DNA from: Conidiobolus incongruus B7586
Taxonomy: Eukaryota; Entomophthoromycota; Entomophthoromycetes; Entomophthorales; Conidiobolaceae
Reading direction: 5' to 3'
Assembly: GCA_000697335.1 (NCBI GenBank)
Contig: JNEM01008516.1
Coordinates: 1-28,457, forward strand
DNA length: 28,457 nucleotides
The position numbers and the translations under genes are program-made. The first letter of the stretch is position 1; every line of letters begins with the position of its first letter. Below are positions 1-10,250 of the stretch, piece after piece. A model generated the notes under the pieces. The model had not been told where the DNA came from. It did no database searches and worked only from the letters and a program-made list of their open reading frames with translations.

Positions 1-1090
1 TTTCCTTATTTAATTTTTTAGATAAATTAATTAATAATAAATTTTATAATATTTTTTCTAATTAATACATTTATTATAAATTAAACATATTTGCTATTTT
101 AAATAATAATTATAAAATACATAAAGCTAAAATTAAAGATATTTTTTATATAAAAAAATTAGTAAAAGTTATCACATCTAATATTTTCATTATTTTATAA
201 CTTATATAATTATAATTATTTTAAACTATTAAAAATATACTTATAAGATAAAAATTCCTATAAATAAATTAATTTATAACACACTCAATTTTGGTTTTTA
301 ATAAAAAGAATTATTTTTTAGTCTTAAAAGCTTGTTAAAAGTGTAGCAAAAAGTTATAAATAATAAAAAAGAGTATTAATTCTCATAATTCATATATCAA
401 TAATTTTATTTAATTTTTTCATTTTGAAACTGTTCTATTACTTAATATTGATATTAATAATTTTGTTAAAATTACTCAATATATCTATATTTTCAATTTT
501 AATTTTTATTATGTATTATAGTACTTAAACCATATAAATAATTAAATCTTTGAATCTAATATATAACATAAGATATATTAATTAATCATATTTTTTTATT
601 CTAAATATCAGAATTCAATTATATTAGGTCAGAAATTTCATTATTTGCTGATGGTAAAGGAATGTACAATCATACATTAGGAATATTAAATTTTTAAATA
701 AACATATTGCTTTTGTTGAAATAGAAGATTGATGAGGTTTATATTGGATATCCAATAGCAATTATTATATATTTATAATATTGAATATTAATTTTATTTC
801 ATTTTTATAAAACAGTTAAATTAGTCATAAATACATTAGTTTTTGAATTAAATATATTATATAATGATTCGATAATTTAATGAATTAAACAAAATCAATA
901 TTATTTATGATTATATCAGATAAATTAAAAATTTTAGAAATAAAAAATTAAATTAATTTATACCATAAGTTCAATACTAATTAAATTGATTTATAAATTA
1001 TCTTAAACCGTGATCATTTTAAATTTAAACATAATCCAGATTAAAAAAATATTCAAATTGATCTTATCGTATTAGGGAGGATCAAAGAAT
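1..1090. other. AT-rich intergenic region left of the methyltransferase gene
   Basis: No intact gene is visible. The stretch is almost pure A/T apart from about 620-735, where a short coding-like segment resembling part of a peroxiredoxin occurs (listed separately). The purine-rich run AGGGAGGATCAAAGAAT directly precedes the ATG at 1091. I see no TATA box that stands out from the background. Confidence 0.6.
623..735 (+). pseudogene. Possible relic of a type II (PRDX5/Ahp1-like) peroxiredoxin
   Basis: One frame reads ISLFADGKGMYNHTLGI and a second frame then gives KHIAFVEIED. The order matches the 'LADGNGEFTKALGL ... RYAMVVEDG' core of atypical 2-Cys peroxiredoxins (known family pattern, recalled). 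A stop at 695-697 and a frame change separate the two pieces, and a stop follows at about 727. The segment with the peroxidatic cysteine is not visible upstream. If the match is right, this is an old, mostly erased host gene. It is too short to be sure, and chance resemblance is a real alternative. Confidence 0.3.
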
Positions 1091-2035
1091 ATGTCTGATG
1101 CTTCTCCTTATGATACGATATCCAATACGAGTTCCTCTAATGAATTAGGCATCCTTTTAGATCAAAAGGCCAAATTAGAAGACCAAATCAAAAAATTAAA
1201 AATAGAAATTGCTCAATTGGAAAAAGATCAGGAAGAGAGTTCTAATAAAGAAAATGAAATTGATTTAGGTATATTCACATTATTAATTTAATATCTTTTT
1301 AAACTAATCCATTTTACAGAAAATATCGATTGGGAACAATATGAAGCTCCTCCTTGGTGTATCCCTATTAAAGCTAACGTTTTAGATTTCGAATTTGACA
1401 AGTTAGCTGAAGCTTGCCAATTTGACGTCATCCTTATGGATCCTCCTTGGCAACTTGCAACCCATGCCCCTACTCGTGGTGTTGCTATCGGCTATCAACA
1501 GCTGCCCGATTTATTCATTGAACAGTTGCCAATTCCCTCTTTACAGCAAAATGGATTTATTTTCATTTGGGTCATCAATAATAAATATGTTAAAGCTTTT
1601 GAGTTGATGGAGAAGTGGGGATACGAATATGTTGATGATATTACTTGGGTTAAACAGACTGTTAATCGCAGAATGGCTAAGGGTCATGGTTACTATTTAC
1701 AACATGCTAAAGAAACTTGTTTAGTTGGTAAAAAGGTAATATTTACCGTTAATTGAGATATCAATATGAACTAATTCAATTCTATAGGGTAAAGATCCTC
1801 CGAGTTGTAAACGAGGAATTGGATCGGATGTCATATTTTCGGAAAGACGTGGTCAATCTCAGAAACCTATAGAACTTTATGAGTTAATCGAAGAATTAGT
1901 TCCCAATGGTAATTCATTTATTCAATTTATATAACTATTTATTCATTTATATGTATTATAGGCAAATATTTGGAAATATTTGGTAGAAAGAATAACTTAA
2001 GAGATTATTGGGTAACGATTGGAAATGAATTATAA
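1091..2035 (+). CDS. MTA1: MTA1/AMT1-like MT-A70 DNA N6-adenine methyltransferase
   Basis: Four exons: 1091-1268, 1320-1735, 1788-1908 and 1962-2035, all with GT-AG introns of 51-53 bp, giving 262 residues. Residues about 21-50 form a Lys/Glu coiled coil. The MT-A70 fold follows, with the SAM-binding catalytic motif DPPW at 100-103, then GFIFIWVIN, DDITWVKQTVN, KGHGYYLQHAKE, and the C-terminal QSQKPIELYE and LEIFGRKNNL blocks. The KGHG(Y/F)YLQHAKE and SERRGQSQKP blocks recall ciliate MTA1/AMT1 more than the RNA enzyme METTL3 (my recollection of the families). Ciliate MTA1 deposits N6-methyladenine at ApT sites with the partners MTA9, p1 and p2. DPPW rather than EPPL suggests an active subunit. 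The N-terminus is shorter than in ciliate MTA1. An RNA m6A role cannot be fully excluded. Confidence 0.85.
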
Positions 2036-2046
2036 TATTAAAAATA

Positions 2047-2079
<33 letters not shown>

Positions 2080-2792
2080 CATTTTTTACTGAAAAAATAA
2101 TTTATTTTTTTAAACTGTTTTTATCCTTGAATTGATTAATTATTGTATTAGTAATTCACAGATTTTTGTTTATTAATATCATTATTATACTGTCTAATAA
2201 TATTGTTATTAATTTAATATATAATTTTCCAACTCAATATTTATTTTTTTTAAAATAATAATTACTAAAATTGAAAAGTTTATTTTCAAAATCATATATG
2301 AATTATCAAATTATTTGGATATTAATATAATAATTTAGATGATTTAGTTTCAAATATAAAAAAATATTAATAACTAAATCGTTTATATTTAATTATTGTT
2401 TTGCGTTTTAATATATTAAGTTAATTTTATTTTATATTGATAAAATAATACATCAATTGTTCTTAGATTAAAAAACTAATAAATTAACAATCCATTCTAA
2501 GATTTCTATCAAAATTTTAATATTTTATTTTAATATATATTTTTTACTTAACACTGTTAATGATATCAGTAATAGAAAAATAACTGTACACAGTTCTAAT
2601 TCTGATGATGTTAATATGGGTTTTAGAAGAAATAAAATGCTTGAGGTAAAATATTTCATTAACAATTGATAAAATTTATTAACGTCATAGAATTTGATTA
2701 TTTAAATTTGAAAAATGTAAACAAGAAATTGATTTTGAAATGGAAATGATATGTTTATTAAATTACAGTGGACTAAATGAATTTTATATAAC
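2036..2792. other. Convergent intergenic region with an exon-like segment
   Basis: This separates the 3' ends of two convergent genes. It holds an ATT triplet microsatellite at about 2049-2079. At 2570-2645 there is a 76-bp open segment bordered by CAG on the left and GTAAAA on the right; one frame reads SSNSDDVNMGFRRNKMLE. It looks like a single exon or the relic of one, but no partner exon can be joined with confidence and I do not recognise the protein. Confidence 0.45.
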
Positions 2793-3611
2793 TCAGTTGG
2801 TTCTAAGACGATTTTCAACTTCTTGTTTCTTACGGTCTTGAAGTTCTTTAATATCTTGCTGAGTGGCATTGTAAGCAATGGTGGTTTGATTGAATGGATT
2901 CTCTTCCGACTTTTGCCATTGCTTCCAAAGAATTTCTTTGACTTGAGTTAAACGTAAGCTGGGATTCTCTTTACGAAGAATTGGTAATTCTCTAGCTTCG
3001 TAAGCAGCGAAAGCAGCTTTAGCTCTACGTTCAGGATGACGATCGATTTGGTCACCTTTAGATATGGACATCTTGTCATTCATGACCACTGAAAGCATAT
3101 CGAGAGCATCGTCAATATTACTAGCTGAGTATTCTTCAATGGGCTTGGAGGATTGGGAAATAGCTTCAATTTGAGCACTCTTCTTAGCTGCAACTTTCTA
3201 TAAAATACCATCAAATAAGCATTATACATATATATATATATATATATATATATGATTGAATAATATTGTTAATACCTCTTCACCCTTAAGCTTCAAAGGT
3301 TTTTTAGGTTTAATTTTAGCCATTTCTTGCTCTTCAGCACGTTTCAACTCTTCCAATTCCTTCTTTTTAGCCAATTGCTCAGCTCTTTTAGCGGCCTTCT
3401 CTTCAGCTTTACCGGGCTTCTTAGCGCCTTGGGCCCAGTAAGCCTCCTCTTCCGCCTCTTTTTTAGCACGAATTTTGGCTTCTTTCTCAGCTGCTGCAGC
3501 TGCTTTTCTTTCTTTAGCAGCAGTAACTATAATTTTCGTATAAATATATCTATAATCAATGTATTTAAGAAGAATGTTACCTTTGGTATTTTCTCCCTTA
3601 AATCTAGCCAT
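2793..3611 (-). CDS. CCDC124: CCDC124/Lso2-family ribosome-binding protein
   Basis: Three exons on the minus strand, 3611-3581, 3526-3276 and 3197-2793, give 228 residues. The protein starts MARFKGENTK, like the family N-terminus. A long charged coiled coil rich in Ala, Lys and Glu follows (about 12-95), containing the family's AYWAQGAKK element. The C-terminal domain carries HPERRAKAAF (148-157) and ends with NPSLRLTQ and NPFNQ, the diagnostic CCDC124 signature. Family knowledge: CCDC124 and yeast Lso2 bind empty 80S ribosomes and help recovery from translational arrest; the fission yeast relative is Oxs1. The first exon is only 31 nt. Intron 2 contains an AT dinucleotide microsatellite (about 3228-3253). 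The gene converges on the methyltransferase gene. Identity is clear from both ends of the protein. Confidence 0.92.
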
Positions 3612-4633
3612 TATTAATAAATTATTTGCACTAAAAAAACAAAAGTTGACTGAGGTTGAATACTCATATTTAATTTTTTTTATTAAAATTAAATAATTAT
3701 GGGTTGATAAATATATTCAGAGATGTAACTGATCTGATAAAATTTATCAAATGAAAGTATTATGTTATCCATTCATAAAAGTAATTTATTAATCCATTTA
3801 CTACAATTTTATTATCTTACTATTTCATATCAAATTGTAATTTTTTTTATAATAATAATAATACATGATTTGATATTATATTTGATGTATAATAATAATA
3901 GATACTATATTAATTTATTTGGTAAAATTATTATTTAACAGTTATCATTCATATAATTATATCATAATTGAAAATTAATTCATATCAAGGTTATTATATT
4001 AAAGTTTTAAATCCTAACAAAACCAATCATTATAATAATTATATTTTGATAAAATAATTGACTTTTACAAAATATCAATATTATTAGTTTTCTATAAGAA
4101 TACTATTTATTAAATATTAAAATTAATATAATCAAATTCATTAAAATAAAAAAAAATCATGATAAAAAAGATATTTTCTAATATCAGATGTATTATGAAT
4201 ATATAATAGAGTATCTGAGTGACTCAATGATGATCATAGAGTTCATTAAATTGTTGTAATAATTGATAATAATCCAGAAAACTTGGTATAAATTGTATTA
4301 TATTTAATAGTAGATCAAGTCGAATGTTGGTTTGAAAAATTAAGATTCAACCGTAAGATGAGCTTGTATAATATTTTAAGTTTTAATTTAGGTTATTTTC
4401 CAATTAAATAAATAAGTTATTAAAATATTTAAAAAAAAACTATTTTAATTTTCTATAATAATTTAAGTTTCTAAAAAATATATAAAACATTAAATTTCAA
4501 CTTATTAAAAAAATAAACTTTAATTAGTATCATATATTAATTAAAATTCCCATAATTAATAAACTAAACTTAAAATTATTTAAATTTCAATTAAACTTGA
4601 ATTAAATTAAAAAAGAAATAAAATTAAAACAAG
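3612..4633. other. Divergent intergenic region between CCDC124 and NNF1-like genes
   Basis: About 1 kb of AT-rich DNA that must carry two divergent promoters, though no distinct element stands out. The only coding-like signal is a homeodomain helix-3-like piece at about 4262-4366, listed separately. Confidence 0.5.
4262..4366 (+). pseudogene. Possible homeobox relic (recognition helix region)
   Basis: One frame reads IDNNPENLV, a stop, then IVLYLIVDQVECWFEKLRFN and RKM. The QVxxWFxxxR core is the third-helix signature of homeodomains (typical form QVxVWFQNRR), and the preceding NPENLV fits the helix 1-2 region of many fungal homeodomains. The invariant Asn of WFQN is replaced, there is an internal stop, and the expected N-terminal half at about 4170-4260 is broken by stops. 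I read it as a decayed host transcription-factor gene. The match rests on about 20 residues, so confidence is limited. Confidence 0.35.
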
Positions 4634-5577
4634 ATGTCAGATAATAATCAAATAATTAATAATAATAATGATAATAACAAAGAAACAAATAAAAATGAAA
4701 AAGATATTCCTATCAAACCAGAACCTGAAGAAACTCCATTACAAAACATTCAACTAAAACAGGTGGATTTGAACACCTTTAAAGGTCCCAGATATTCTAA
4801 TTTATGCAAGATTTTTGATAAAGCTTTAGTTAAAAGTATTGATACTTTTAGGTATTTATATATGTATTAATATATTCTTTCGCTATTAATAATTTTATGG
4901 TTTAGTCTCAACAAATTGAAAAAGAGTTTTCCTCAATTAGCTAAACATGACGAAAAAGGACTAGCAAAAGCTCACTCTCAAGTGGCTCAATTTTTGCAGA
5001 GAGAATCTCAAGTATTATTTATAGTTAGATTTATTATAGTTAATATTAACATTAATTTAATTAGATTGAATTTGATAAAATTGTTCAAAATAGACAAATT
5101 ATCAGGAAATTGAATGAGTTAGACTTTCCTGAAAAAGGACAGAAGATTAAGTAAAAATCGAAATATTCATATTAATTTATATATCAATATTAATTATATT
5201 AATTTTTTTAGTTTGGACAATATTATGAATAGCGAACCCAATCAGTTGTTAATAAATGTTTGTTATCAGGAAAAAAAGAGAGTGTTGGATCAGACTAAGA
5301 CAGAATTAGAACAAGTAATGGAATATAATTTGTACACTATCATTGATATTAATATAAAATATTGCTATAGATCAGACAATCCAATGCTGCCAAAATGGCC
5401 AAATTAAGCCAACTCAATGAAGAAACATTAAAAATCTCTACCAAAATACAGTCCATTGGTAAAGACTTTATTGAGGTAATTCATCAACTATAATTCATAA
5501 TAACCATAATTAATTAATTTATTTATTAGGCTTTTGAGTTAGCCAAAGCCACTAAAGAAAGTATTGAAAATTCTTAA
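4634..5577 (+). CDS. NNF1: NNF1/PMF1-like Mis12 (MIND) complex kinetochore subunit
   Basis: Six exons: 4634-4851, 4906-5011, 5065-5150, 5212-5314, 5371-5475 and 5530-5577, together 221 residues. After an Asn-rich acidic leader (1-45), the Nnf1 pattern follows: GPRYSNLCKIFDKALVKSI, then FPQLAKHDEKGL, then QFLQRESQ joined across intron 2 to IEFDKIVQNR and KLNELD. The 'EF..I...R....LNELD' element is the part I associate with Nnf1. The C-terminal half is a predicted coiled coil, as expected for a rod-like Mis12-complex subunit that links the inner centromere to the Ndc80 complex. Every junction keeps frame. Small coiled-coil proteins diverge fast, so another coiled-coil subunit remains possible. 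Confidence 0.7.
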
Positions 5578-5759
5578 TTATTCATTGTATTATAATTAAA
5601 CTATTAATAGTCTACATTTATTTGAATTTTACATTTCCATTCGTCTTATCTATAGTATATGTTTAGTCTGTCTCATTTTTATTTACTTTTTAATTATATA
5701 TTTAACTATTTAAGCATATAATGAAAAATAAAGATCTATTTAAACATATTTAATTAACC

Positions 5760-6050
5760 TAAAAATTTTAAATCTATTACCAAATCTCAACTGGCTAGAT
5801 CCTTTAAAGTCTCCTGAATCTTTCGTCCAATTTTCTAGGTTTAAACCTTATGATCCTTCAACTATTTTCAGTCTATATTGTCTATCTATTTGAATTAGAT
5901 TTATGAGATTTTTAAACAATTTAATAATAACTATTTCAATTATTTATTATATTATGATAGTTACTTTATAAGCTATTTAGCACTCCTCTTTAGTTTTAAA
6001 TTCTACAAAGATATAACCTTTTGATAATCCAGTAACTATATTTTCCAATT

Positions 6051-6087
<37 letters not shown>

Positions 6088-6470
6088 TTCAGTTATAATT
6101 TATGAATATCAACAATAAAATGACAATCTTAACAATATCAAATTGATCTGAATAATTTTTAAATCATCTATTAAATAATTTAATATACTACATTAATCCT
6201 TTATTTGAATTGAATACTTTCAGTTGTATTTGGAGACAATCTTGCTATAAACTAAGTCTTATCATCCATTTAAGTGAAATTGAATAAGCTTGGTTTATTT
6301 AAATAATTCATTGATAAAGAATTGATGGAATAACTATATGAAATAATTTATATTTCTATCAGGATCACTCTAACAATGTCTTAACATATGGTCTCAAACT
6401 TTCATTATCCATTAGTCTAACTTGATTAATATGGTATTTCAAACCGCAATAATATTAAGTTCTCTATTCG
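5760..6470 (-). pseudogene. SNRNP35: Decayed U11/U12 snRNP 35 kDa protein (SNRNP35-like RRM)
   Basis: Read on the minus strand, pieces of one protein occur in order. KYHINQVRLMDNESLRPYVK (about 6450-6390) fits the 'Y..ikaGSIDGTD..PHDR' N-terminal block. MDDKT-stop-FIARLSPNTTES (about 6270-6220) is the RRM RNP2 region. FDIVKI follows near 6130. Then, after a likely intron carrying an AT microsatellite (6054-6084), VTGLSKGYIFVEFKTKEEC (about 6035-5980) is RNP1. Finally SSQLRFGNRFK (about 5797-5765) matches the C-terminal SGQLRFGGRDRPF block. At least five in-frame stops and one frame change disrupt it. The N- and C-terminal blocks favour SNRNP35 over the related U1-70K. The protein belongs to the minor (U12-type) spliceosome. 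Other genes here use TAA, TAG and TGA as ordinary terminators, so a changed code does not explain the stops. Confidence 0.65.
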
Positions 6471-7773
6471 TTCATTATAATGAGTATCAATATTGTAATT
6501 GTATTTGAAATTAATAAATTTTTGAATTATTTTATAATTTGAATATTCTTTTTTTTATTTTTAATATATTATAGTAATTTTTAAAATTTATAATATAATT
6601 AATTATTTTTAATTAATATATTGAAGTTTAAAAAAATATTAACTATTATTAAATATTAAATTATAATTTATTGGAATAAATAAATTTTCAAAATTGCTTA
6701 TATTATAATTTGTTATTTTTTTTTCATATAGTAAAACTATATTATTTTAATTAATGAAAGTTATTAAGTATATTTGTTCGAAATATATGATAAAATTAGA
6801 TAAATAAATTACACATTAAATAATAAATTTGGATAAGCTTTAATCAATATCTTATATATATAATATACTCTCATTATCAGTTAATATTTAAATTATTTTA
6901 CTATATTTTTTATGTTCCAACTAATTTAAAAATGAAGATAGTAATGAAAGTATGAGTAGATTTTGATTTTGCCTCTTGTTAACTCAAAATATTAATTTCA
7001 TACCGCTTTTTATTTAACTCATTACAATTCTTAAAAAAACAATCTCGATGCTATCATTTTAGATTATATTTAAAGTTTAAAAAATTATAACAAATGTTTC
7101 TGAAAATATATTTTTATAAATTTGGAATTCAGTATAATTTAATCTGCTTGGATAAATTAGTTAGATTCAGAAATATTAATAATTAATGGGAAAAAGAATA
7201 TTGATTGTCAATTACTTTAATAAATTTGAAAGTTACCAAAAACAAACTCAAAATAAATTATTTCATAATGACCTCATATTTCGTTAATTTTTCAATTATA
7301 ATGCTTAATTAAAAAACATATTTATGATTGAACTTTTAATTCGCATTTATTTTCTTTGATAAAATCAATAAAAATTTAATTAAATAGATTTTATGCAGTT
7401 GATAATTATTGAATGATGCACTTAATCCAACCAATAATTGGCTAATATGTTTAATTAAACTATATTTTCAAAACATTGAAAAGTGATTTAATTTAATAGT
7501 CATTTCACGATATTTTTATTTTAAGTTTTAGTTTAAATAGTCAAAATGGATTAAAAATATGATATTTAATATTAAAATCAATATATATATCAGCAAATAT
7601 ACTGAATATAATTATTTAAATATAGGAATAACAATTTTAATATTGTTGTATGTGGCTAAATAATATTGAAAATTGGGAGGCTGAATCAAAGCATGCTCAA
7701 GTTTTGAAATGACAAGGCATTTCATCATCCAAAATAGTTTTTTACTAAAAAAGAATATTGGTTCTTAGTAATC

Positions 7774-7783
7774 ATGATGTAAT
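7774..7783 (+). promoter_or_regulatory. ATGATGTAAT motif upstream of gene A
   Basis: This ten-base word lies 56 bp before the TATA box of gene A. The same word lies 57 bp before the TATA box of gene B (10251-10260). It resembles bZIP (ATF/C-EBP type) half-site combinations. The matching position in both promoters suggests a shared regulatory site, but C, D and E lack it. Confidence 0.35.
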
Positions 7784-7829
7784 TGTTGTTAAGATTCAGT
7801 GCATAAATTGGGTGATTTTGTAATGTTAA

Positions 7830-7837
7830 TATAAAAG
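7830..7837 (+). promoter_or_regulatory. TATA box of four-helix gene A
   Basis: TATAAAAG, 80 bp upstream of the ATG at 7910. All five paralogues have a TATA element at nearly the same distance (76-85 bp), which sets it apart from the random TATA-like sequence of this AT-rich DNA. Confidence 0.6.
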
Positions 7838-7909
7838 ACCTCTGTATCTTCCACTTTATGATACTATACTTTTTAATTAGCTTGATAGTTTGTATATTCA
7901 ACAATCATA

Positions 7910-8428
7910 ATGGTGCCTGACTATTATAAAATCCCATTCTCCGCTGCTTTTGTTGTATTTTTGGTTTGGCTTCTTGTCAACCTAGTTGGTCAGTTCACCA
8001 GCTTCAAACGAACCAAGACAGAAACTGTTGAAACCAGCACCACCACTGCTGAAGTCTCAACTTTCGGAACTCGCGTGTGCGATGCTGATCGTACATTATT
8101 AGATGGATTTTATTTATTATCCATTGCAGTCCTTTTCCATGGATTCATGTATGGTAACAAGGCTTCAGCTGATACTTTCTCATTGATTGCCATGTTCTCT
8201 GTTGTCATTGCAGGTGTATGTCACCTAGCCGGAGTCAGACTCGTTGCCAGAGGCTTTTGGATCTTATTCATACTTTCTATCTTCGCCATTTTCGTTACTT
8301 CATTCGCCACACCTGCTCCCTATTGGAACTACTACCACCCAGTAGGTAATCCTTATATTAATCCAGCTGCTAATCCCGCCGTCAATCCAGCTGTCAATCC
8401 CGCCGTCAACCCAGCTGTCAATGGATAA
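7910..8428 (+). CDS. Four-helix membrane protein family, paralogue A (unknown function)
   Basis: 172 residues, no intron. I do not recognise the family. There is a short polar start MVPDYYKIPF. Four hydrophobic segments follow at about 9-29, 64-82, 90-109 and 114-133. A Thr/Glu-rich variable loop (30-55) lies between helices 1 and 2. Conserved blocks shared with B-E include ADRTLLDGFYLLSIAVLF, FSLIAMFS and FATPAP. The C-terminal tail (134-172) ends in tandem NPAV repeats encoded by a 12-bp minisatellite. There is no signal peptide or catalytic motif; the layout recalls MARVEL-type or other small tetraspan proteins, but I see no diagnostic residues. C-ending codons are commoner than in neighbouring genes, which hints at strong expression. 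First gene of a same-strand array of five. Confidence 0.9.
   Translation: MVPDYYKIPFSAAFVVFLVWLLVNLVGQFTSFKRTKTETVETSTTTAEVSTFGTRVCDADRTLLDGFYLLSIAVLFHGFMYGNKASADTFSLIAMFSVVIAGVCHLAGVRLVARGFWILFILSIFAIFVTSFATPAPYWNYYHPVGNPYINPAANPAVNPAVNPAVNPAVNG
8360..8419 (+). repeat. 12-bp coding minisatellite (five NPA(V/A) units)
   Basis: Five in-frame copies of a 12-bp unit encode Asn-Pro-Ala-Val (Ala in the first). Units alternate between AATCCAGCTGTC and AATCCCGCCGTC, so the real amplification unit is probably 24 bp. The alternation preserves the protein while the codons differ. Confidence 0.85.
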
Positions 8429-9064
8429 TTTACACCTTGTTAATTCTTATTAATATATATATATACATATATATTAATATTCCATCTAATATTATTATTT
8501 ACATATTTGTTTACATTAATAAAATTATTTGTAATTATAAAATTTACCAGATTTATACATATTTTTAAAATCTAAATATATTGAGATATCAATTTTCTTA
8601 ACATTTTTGTAAATTTTCAGCCATTAAACATTTCAATAATCCTATAAAGATATACACCAATAATGGAATAATAGTTGTGATTAGGAAATTTAGTGAAATC
8701 ATATCGTTAGTTTAATAGTATATTAATGCAGACCCTTACTTTTGATTAAAACTGTGTCATGCTATTACCATAGCTTTTACTGATGAGGACTAATTAAGTA
8801 ATTGACTTAATATTGCGGATTTCAATTAAAGTCAGAAATGATAAATTGAAACAGTCAATTCAAGTTGAAAAATCAATAACCAATTAAAATTATAAAAAAT
8901 GAAAAGAAAATAATTTTATTTCTGTAATTTAATATAAATTTACAAAACTTTATTGAACTTCTTAGTATCATTTTCAAATAACATATTTAATGAAAATGAA
9001 CTAAAACAAATTTAACTCAACTCAATTCAATTCAATTCAATCATTTTTAGGTTTTAAATTGAAA

Positions 9065-9259
9065 TTATTTTTTTATTGTGGCAGTCAACAGCTCATTGAA
9101 AGAGATTGTTTGGATATCCCGAAGAATTTGGGTTGCAGTAACTTGGATTAAACTACTAATTATCAACGGTGAATGTTTTACGAGTTGGCTAGCTAGTGAA
9201 GTTGCCAAATTGTGACTATATGGTCGTTGGGATACGTTAATAAGTTGCGTCGTATTCAA
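9065..9259 (-). pseudogene. Orphan coding-like fragment, probably the 3' end of a decayed gene
   Basis: A 64-codon frame on the minus strand has balanced, protein-like composition and is clearly richer in G/C than its surroundings. It includes the segments SQRPYSHNLATSLASQLVKH and ISSLIQVTATQILRDIQTIS and ends in TIKK. Upstream on the same strand, as far as about 9480, the DNA keeps a higher G/C level and coding-like texture but is broken by stops, so the fragment is more likely the remnant of a longer gene than a whole small gene. I do not recognise it. A spliced last exon of a live gene is an alternative. Confidence 0.35.
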
Positions 9260-10250
9260 AATATTTTCAGTAATAATTTATTCATAATACTGACAACTAA
9301 AGTTTGTTAATATCTGATTAGTGTCTAAAAATCTGTAGTACTAGAAGAATTAATGTGATTATTAGTCAGGATAGGCCGAGTTCGAATGATTAAGGGAGTT
9401 CGAACGAATCTTATGAAACCAAACTATTTCCTTTTATAGGAGATGCGAATTGTAGTTAGGTTGTCTCAGTTGCGATATTAAATAAAAATCAAGATAAAAA
9501 GAGTAATAAATTTGAATTTTAAATTAACTAGAATACTGAATAAAATTCAATTATATTAAAATTAAACTATTATCTAATTAACGTGATAAATACAAGTATT
9601 ATTAATAATATTCCAATATATATTGAATTGAACAGAAGTTATTATGCATAAGATATAATAAACAATAAAATCTGATATATTCCAATATCACAGATTATAA
9701 TTACAATTTATTTATAGCAGTATTTGATTTAAAACTAAAGAAAATTAAATAAATACTATCAAAACATGGCTATTAATATTGCTAATTGAATAAAAGTAGC
9801 CCGATTTTCAAAACAATTTCCATTTAGCTAAATCAATACTATTACATTAAAAAACACACACCATTCTTTTAATATTCAAGTTGTATGATTAAAACTAAAG
9901 GTTTAACAAATTGAGTAGATTTATAAAAGTCTAAATATATTTTCATTATTTATACTATAATAAATTAAGTAAATGCTAGGAGTATTATATTTATTGAGTA
10001 AATTCATCAATTTTATAACTTTTTCGGAATATTTAAATTTATTATTTATAAAATTTCCGTTATTTAAATTTTATTTTATGTATATTTTGATTTGGTTTAA
10101 TTAATATTTTTTTAAATTGTTCAAGTTAATTTAGCTATTTTTGAGGTTTTTTAAATTTGTAGGGGTTAAAATTGTTAAATTCCTAATCTTGTGTATTGGA
10201 GACCCTTTTGTTTTGATTTTTGCTTAACAGAAATTCGGTTAATAATTCTA

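Larger units (their letters stand above)
5578..7829. other. Long intergenic region with one decayed gene
   Basis: The left third holds the minor-spliceosome relic listed separately (5760-6470, minus). From about 6480 to 7700 the sequence is unstructured A/T with no convincing open frame on either strand. The last 130 bases form the upstream region of four-helix gene A: GGGAGGCTGAATCAAAGC near 7676, the motif ATGATGTAAT at 7774-7783, and then the TATA box. Confidence 0.55.

Noticed and set aside
3256-3617. Two plus-strand open frames opposite CCDC124
   Set aside because: They mirror the Lys/Glu/Ala-rich coiled coil on the other strand and cross its introns.
5760-6470. Idea that TAA/TAG are read as Gln (ciliate-like code), which would keep the SNRNP35-like frame open
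   Set aside because: Other genes here end normally at TAA or TAG at family-typical lengths, and a frame change plus damaged motif positions remain.
8780-8811. CTGATGAG followed by a hairpin, resembling a hammerhead ribozyme core
   Set aside because: The required GAAA after stem II and a matching cleavage-side helix are absent; only CTGATGAG and an AT-rich stem are present.
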